Shown here: in pieces, positions 60,797-64,000 of the stretch
How positions within the stretch are numbered: the stretch's first letter is position 1
Layout of the letters: every line of letters begins with the position of its first letter
Assembly (NCBI GenBank): GCA_913776045.1
Contig: CAJYOI010000005.1
Location: forward strand, 1-64,000
Direction: 5' to 3'
DNA length: 64,000 nt
DNA from: an uncultured Sphingomonas sp.
GTDB taxonomy: Bacteria; Pseudomonadota; Alphaproteobacteria; Sphingomonadales; Sphingomonadaceae
The notes under the pieces: generated by a model
The model's database searches: none
Told to the model about the DNA's origin: nothing
The model's input: only the letters and a program-made list of their open reading frames with translations
Translations under genes and position numbers: made by a program

Positions 60797-62986
60797 ATGC
60801 GCCTCCCTCTCACCGCGATCGCCCTCACCCTCGCCACACCCGCCACCGCGCAGGTCCCGCCGGGCATCGACGCCGCCTGGCTGACCCCGCTCCCGCGCCC
60901 GGCGATCGTCACCGACCGACTGCCGACCCGCGAGGAAGCGGTGCGGATGGCCGAATATGTCTCCGCCGCGCAGATCGCGTCGATGGCGAGCAAGCCGATC
61001 CCCGTATCGACCGGCGGCGCGCTCGATCACATGTCGTCGAACTGGGTGTCGGCGGCATATTACGTCGGCGCGGCGCGGCTGGCGCGCGTGTCGGAGGATC
61101 CGCGGACATTGCGCTTCCTGACCGCCGTCGCCGAGCATTACAATTACAGCGTCCGCGGCGCGAAGTCGGGGGCGACGATGCTCAACGCCGACGATATCGC
61201 GATCGGCGACCTGTACGCCGAGCTCTATTCGCGACGGCGGCAGGAGGGAACGATCCTGCCGCTTCGCCAGCGGCTCGACTGGCAGGTCCCGCATCTGGCG
61301 CGCAGTACCGAGACGCCGGCGCTGATCTGGTGGTGGTGCGACGCGCTGTTCATGGCGCCTCCGGTGCTGGCGCGGATGTCGGCGATCACGCGCGATCCGA
61401 AATATCTCGCCGCCGCGGACAAGGAATGGCGCCGGACCGCAAGACTGCTGTGGTCGCCGCAGCATCGACTGTTCTTCCGCGATGCGCGGTTCCTCGATCG
61501 GAAGGAGGCCAACGGCCAGCCGATCTTCTGGTCGCGCGGCAATGGCTGGGTCGTCGGCGGGCTGGCACGCTGGCTGGAGGCGATGCCGGCCGATTATGTC
61601 GGCCGCGCCTATTACACCGACCTGTTCCGCACTTTGATGGGTCGGATCGGGGAGCTCCAGCGCGCGGACGGGCTGTGGCCCGCCAGCCTGCTCGCGCCCG
61701 ACGCCTATCCCGAAGCCGAGACGTCGGGCTCCGCCTTCTTCGTCTATGGCATGGCGTGGGGGATCAACCATGGGCTGCTCGACCGGACGACCTATCTGCC
61801 GCGGGTGCTCAAGGGTTGGGCGGCGCTCAATCGTCAGCTGACACCCGACGGCCAGTTGGGCGCTGCGCAGAAGACCGGGGACCAGCCGGTCCACACCCGG
61901 CCTGAGGAAACCGGACCCTATGCCAATGGCGCCTACATCCTCGCCGCGCTTGAGATCGCCGATCTGAACGGTCCGGTGCAGACGCTGCCGCAGGCCGAGC
62001 CGGGTCCCGATACGCCCGCGCGCATCGCCGCGACCACTCCGCAGCCGCCGGCGCCGGCGACCGTCGTCGGTGCCGCGGAACAGGCCCGGCGCGCCGAGGA
62101 AATGGCGGCGGTAGCGAAGCTCAGCTACGAACCCGCGACGCTCGGCCGTGCGCCCGAGGTGGCACCGCTCGCGCCCCCGCCGCCCGCCGAACAGCGCCGC
62201 CGCGCGGTCGCCCGCTTCGCGCCCGACCGGCTCGACGACCTGTTGTGGGAGAACGACCTGGTCGCGCACCGCATCTACGGCCCCGCGTTGGAAGCGAAGG
62301 AGCCGCCGTCGGGATCGGGCATCGACGCCTGGGCGAAGCGCGTGCGCTGGCCGTTCATGGACCGGCAGCTGAAGTTTCCCAACTACCACACCGACCGCGG
62401 CGAGGGCCTCGACTTCTATGACGTCGGCCGCACCCGCGGCGCCGGGGGTCTGGGCATCTGGTACCAGAACAAGCTGTGGACCAGCCGCAATTTCTCGACG
62501 TACCGCATCGCGCAGACGGGTGGCGACGTGGCGCGGTTCAGCGTCGATTATCGCCCCTGGCCGGTCGATGTCGTGCGCAAGGTGTGGGAAACGCGCGAAT
62601 TCTCGCTGCCGCTCGGCACGCATTTCACACAGATGCGATCGACGCTGCAATCGGACAGCACGGACCCGCTGATCGTCGGTATCGGCATCGGCAAGGTCGG
62701 CGCGGCCGGAACCCGCCCGACGATCATTCGCGACCGGGCGAACGGGCGGATGATCTTCTGGGGAGCGGACGACGCCGATCACGGGCGGATGGGTCTCGCC
62801 GTTCTGGTCGATCCGAAGATGGTCGCCGGCTTTGCCGAGGATGCGGAGAACTACCTGATCCTCCTGCGCGTCACGCCGGGCCAGCCGTTCACCTATTATA
62901 CCGGATCGGCCTGGGACCGGGGCGGCGACGTGCCCGACCAGGCGGCTTGGGAGGCGATGGTAGCGAAGGAACGGCCTGTCTTCTGA
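60797..62986 (+). CDS. GH105 unsaturated rhamnogalacturonyl hydrolase fused to DUF4861
   Basis: A 729-residue secreted protein; ATG 60797 gives a signal peptide (AIALTLATPATAQ, about residue 20). Residues ~30-420 form a GH105 (alpha/alpha)6 barrel with LNADDIAIGDLYAELY, TPALIWWWCDALFMAPP, FFRDARFLD...PIFWSRGNGWVVGGLARWL, SGSAFFVYGMAWGINHGLL and PYANGAYILAALE; the aspartate in WWWCDALFM and that in ADDIAIGD are likely catalytic. After an Ala/Pro-rich linker (about 430-470) comes a DUF4861 domain (about 475-729: RIYGPALEA, DFYDVGRTRGAGGLGIW, NPTD-like VGIGIGKVG). GH105 removes unsaturated galacturonate from rhamnogalacturonan or pectin fragments. The fusion of the two domains is notable. Confidence 0.88.
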   Translation: MRLPLTAIALTLATPATAQVPPGIDAAWLTPLPRPAIVTDRLPTREEAVRMAEYVSAAQIASMASKPIPVSTGGALDHMSSNWVSAAYYVGAARLARVSEDPRTLRFLTAVAEHYNYSVRGAKSGATMLNADDIAIGDLYAELYSRRRQEGTILPLRQRLDWQVPHLARSTETPALIWWWCDALFMAPPVLARMSAITRDPKYLAAADKEWRRTARLLWSPQHRLFFRDARFLDRKEANGQPIFWSRGNGWVVGGLARWLEAMPADYVGRAYYTDLFRTLMGRIGELQRADGLWPASLLAPDAYPEAETSGSAFFVYGMAWGINHGLLDRTTYLPRVLKGWAALNRQLTPDGQLGAAQKTGDQPVHTRPEETGPYANGAYILAALEIADLNGPVQTLPQAEPGPDTPARIAATTPQPPAPATVVGAAEQARRAEEMAAVAKLSYEPATLGRAPEVAPLAPPPPAEQRRRAVARFAPDRLDDLLWENDLVAHRIYGPALEAKEPPSGSGIDAWAKRVRWPFMDRQLKFPNYHTDRGEGLDFYDVGRTRGAGGLGIWYQNKLWTSRNFSTYRIAQTGGDVARFSVDYRPWPVDVVRKVWETREFSLPLGTHFTQMRSTLQSDSTDPLIVGIGIGKVGAAGTRPTIIRDRANGRMIFWGADDADHGRMGLAVLVDPKMVAGFAEDAENYLILLRVTPGQPFTYYTGSAWDRGGDVPDQAAWEAMVAKERPVF

Positions 62987-63024
62987 CGATTGAGCGCTGC
63001 GGCCGGGGCGGGTAAAGGGCGGGT

Positions 63025-63957
63025 GTGTTCCCGACCCCGCTGCCCTACCGCGTCCTCGCGCTCTACCGCTTCACGCCCTTCGCCGATCCGGCGGCGATCA
63101 AGCCGGCGTTGCTCGAGGTGTGCGAGGCGAACGATGTCCACGGCACGCTGCTGCTGGCGACCGAGGGGCTGAACGGGACGATCGCGGGCAGCGATGCGGG
63201 CGTGCAGGCAGTGCTCGATCATTTGCGCAATTTGCCGGGCTGCGCCGACCTGTCGGGCCGCGAAAGCCGGGCCGCGACCGCGCCGTTCCACCGCATGAAG
63301 GTACGCATCAAGCGCGAGATCGTGACGATGGGGGTGCCGGAGGTGGATGCGTCCGACGCCGGCAATTACGTCGCGCCGGCGGACTGGAACGCGCTGATCG
63401 CCGATCCCGACACCGTCGTCGTCGACACCCGCAACGCGTATGAAGTGCGGATCGGGACGTTCGCAGGCGCCGTCGACCCCGCGACAGACAGCTTCCGCGA
63501 CTTTCCGGCGTGGGTGCGCGAGAACCGCGCCGCCCTAGAGGGCAAGCGGATCGCGATGTTCTGCACCGGCGGCATCCGCTGCGAAAAGGCGACCGCGCTG
63601 GTGAAGGCCGAAGGATTCGAGGACGTCCACCACCTGCAGGGCGGCATCCTGAACTATCTGGAGCATGTGCCGCCGGCCGAAAGCCTGTGGCGCGGCGAAT
63701 GTTTCGTGTTCGACGAACGGGTCGCGGTCGGCCACGGGCTGGAACTCGGCACCCACGGCCTGTGTCGCGCCTGCCGGATGCCGGTCAGCGCCGAAGACCG
63801 GGCGTCACCGCTGTACGAAGACGGCGTCGCCTGCCCCGCGTGCCACGATCAGCGCGACGCGGCGCAGCGCGCGGGCTATGCCGAACGGGCGAAGCAGGCG
63901 GCGCTCGCCGAAGCGCGCGGCGAGCGGCACGTGGGGCAACGGTCGGTCAGACCGTGA
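63025..63957 (+). CDS. trhO: tRNA uridine(34) hydroxylase (rhodanese family)
   Basis: A 310-residue TrhO (YceA) protein that hydroxylates uridine 34 of tRNAs. An N-terminal acylphosphatase-like domain (about 5-95) has HGTLLLATEGLNGTIAGSD; the rhodanese domain (about 125-220) has VVDTRNAYEVRIGTF and the active-site loop MFCTGGIRCEKA with catalytic cysteine; a C-terminal zinc-like pair follows, CRACRMPVS and CPACHDQ. The GTG start at 63025 gives the conserved N-terminus. Its stop overlaps the convergent Fe-S carrier gene by 11 bases. Confidence 0.93.
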   Translation: MFPTPLPYRVLALYRFTPFADPAAIKPALLEVCEANDVHGTLLLATEGLNGTIAGSDAGVQAVLDHLRNLPGCADLSGRESRAATAPFHRMKVRIKREIVTMGVPEVDASDAGNYVAPADWNALIADPDTVVVDTRNAYEVRIGTFAGAVDPATDSFRDFPAWVRENRAALEGKRIAMFCTGGIRCEKATALVKAEGFEDVHHLQGGILNYLEHVPPAESLWRGECFVFDERVAVGHGLELGTHGLCRACRMPVSAEDRASPLYEDGVACPACHDQRDAAQRAGYAERAKQAALAEARGERHVGQRSVRP

Positions 63958-64000
63958 AGCTTTCCCCACACCCGCACGCGCCCTTGGCGTTCGGATTGTT
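63947..64000 (-). CDS. A-type Fe-S cluster carrier (C-terminal fragment)
   Basis: Only the last 17 residues are visible, ending GACGCGESFTV before the stop. This is the conserved CGCGxSF C-terminus of IscA/SufA/ErpA proteins, in which these cysteines ligate the cluster. The gene runs off the right edge, so which of the three it is cannot be said. It converges on trhO. Confidence 0.85.
   Translation of the reverse strand, partial: NNPNAKGACGCGESFTV

Noticed and set aside
59702..62782. Long minus-strand open frame of 1026 codons
   Set aside because: It lies antisense to the PL22 and GH105 genes, is very rich in Arg/Asp/Gly typical of shadow frames in high-GC DNA, and shows no domain.

Overview
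The window comes from a high-GC alphaproteobacterium, most likely a Sphingomonas or close Sphingomonadales relative. The evidence is a circularly permuted (two-piece) tmRNA gene, an NDUFS4-like complex I accessory protein, an infA-maf-RNase E/G-yacG-tRNA-Phe block, a TorF-type porin next to kdp, TonB-dependent polysaccharide uptake without SusD, and intergenic inverted repeats of a kind I associate with sphingomonads. Nothing points to a plasmid, phage or insertion sequence; it reads as ordinary chromosome with one accessory-type catabolic locus.

Layout. 1-9.9 kb is housekeeping: a truncated pirin gene, two identical-loop hairpins, the permuted ssrA gene, an Rrf2 regulator, mscL, a lemA/TPM/TPM/Nudix run, an NDUFS4-like gene, helicase hrpB, a HerA-like ATPase and polyprenyl diphosphate synthase divergent from a small chorismate mutase. 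10.2-19.2 kb is a MacAB/TolC-type efflux module on the minus strand (adaptor, ATPase, GIN-domain protein, permease, TolC), divergent from its likely two-component system. The response regulator looks like NtrC, but its AAA+ domain is degenerate. 19.1-29.4 kb is a minus-strand chemotaxis operon in transcription order: two methyl-accepting proteins, a STAS protein, CheA, CheR, CheB, CheD, CheY, CheW, a second divergent CheB and an unknown small protein. No flagellar genes are in view.

29.7-36.2 kb holds thiL, a proton-pumping pyrophosphatase, an outer-membrane beta-barrel protein, infA (TTG start), maf, a reduced RNase E/G, yacG and tRNA-Phe. 36.2-36.9 kb has no confident gene. 36.9-45.7 kb is a porin followed by a complete potassium uptake operon: an unnamed 27-residue membrane peptide, kdpF, kdpA, kdpB, kdpC, kdpD, kdpE.

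45.7-63.0 kb is a pectin/rhamnogalacturonan utilisation locus: an MFS transporter, two PL10 pectate lyases, a TonB-dependent receptor, a DUF4450-type protein, a six-hairpin glycosidase-like protein, a Tat-exported oligogalacturonate lyase and a GH105-DUF4861 fusion. Together these would cut pectin outside or in the periplasm, import oligomers through the receptor, trim unsaturated galacturonides and carry monomers across the inner membrane. The end of the window has trhO and the tail of an A-type Fe-S carrier gene.

The least expected items are the RNA structures hidden at 300-655, the GTCC-N6-GGAC dyads lying inside the response regulator's own coding start, the degenerate CheB paralogue, and the GH105-DUF4861 fusion. 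All family assignments were made by reading motifs; no database search was possible.
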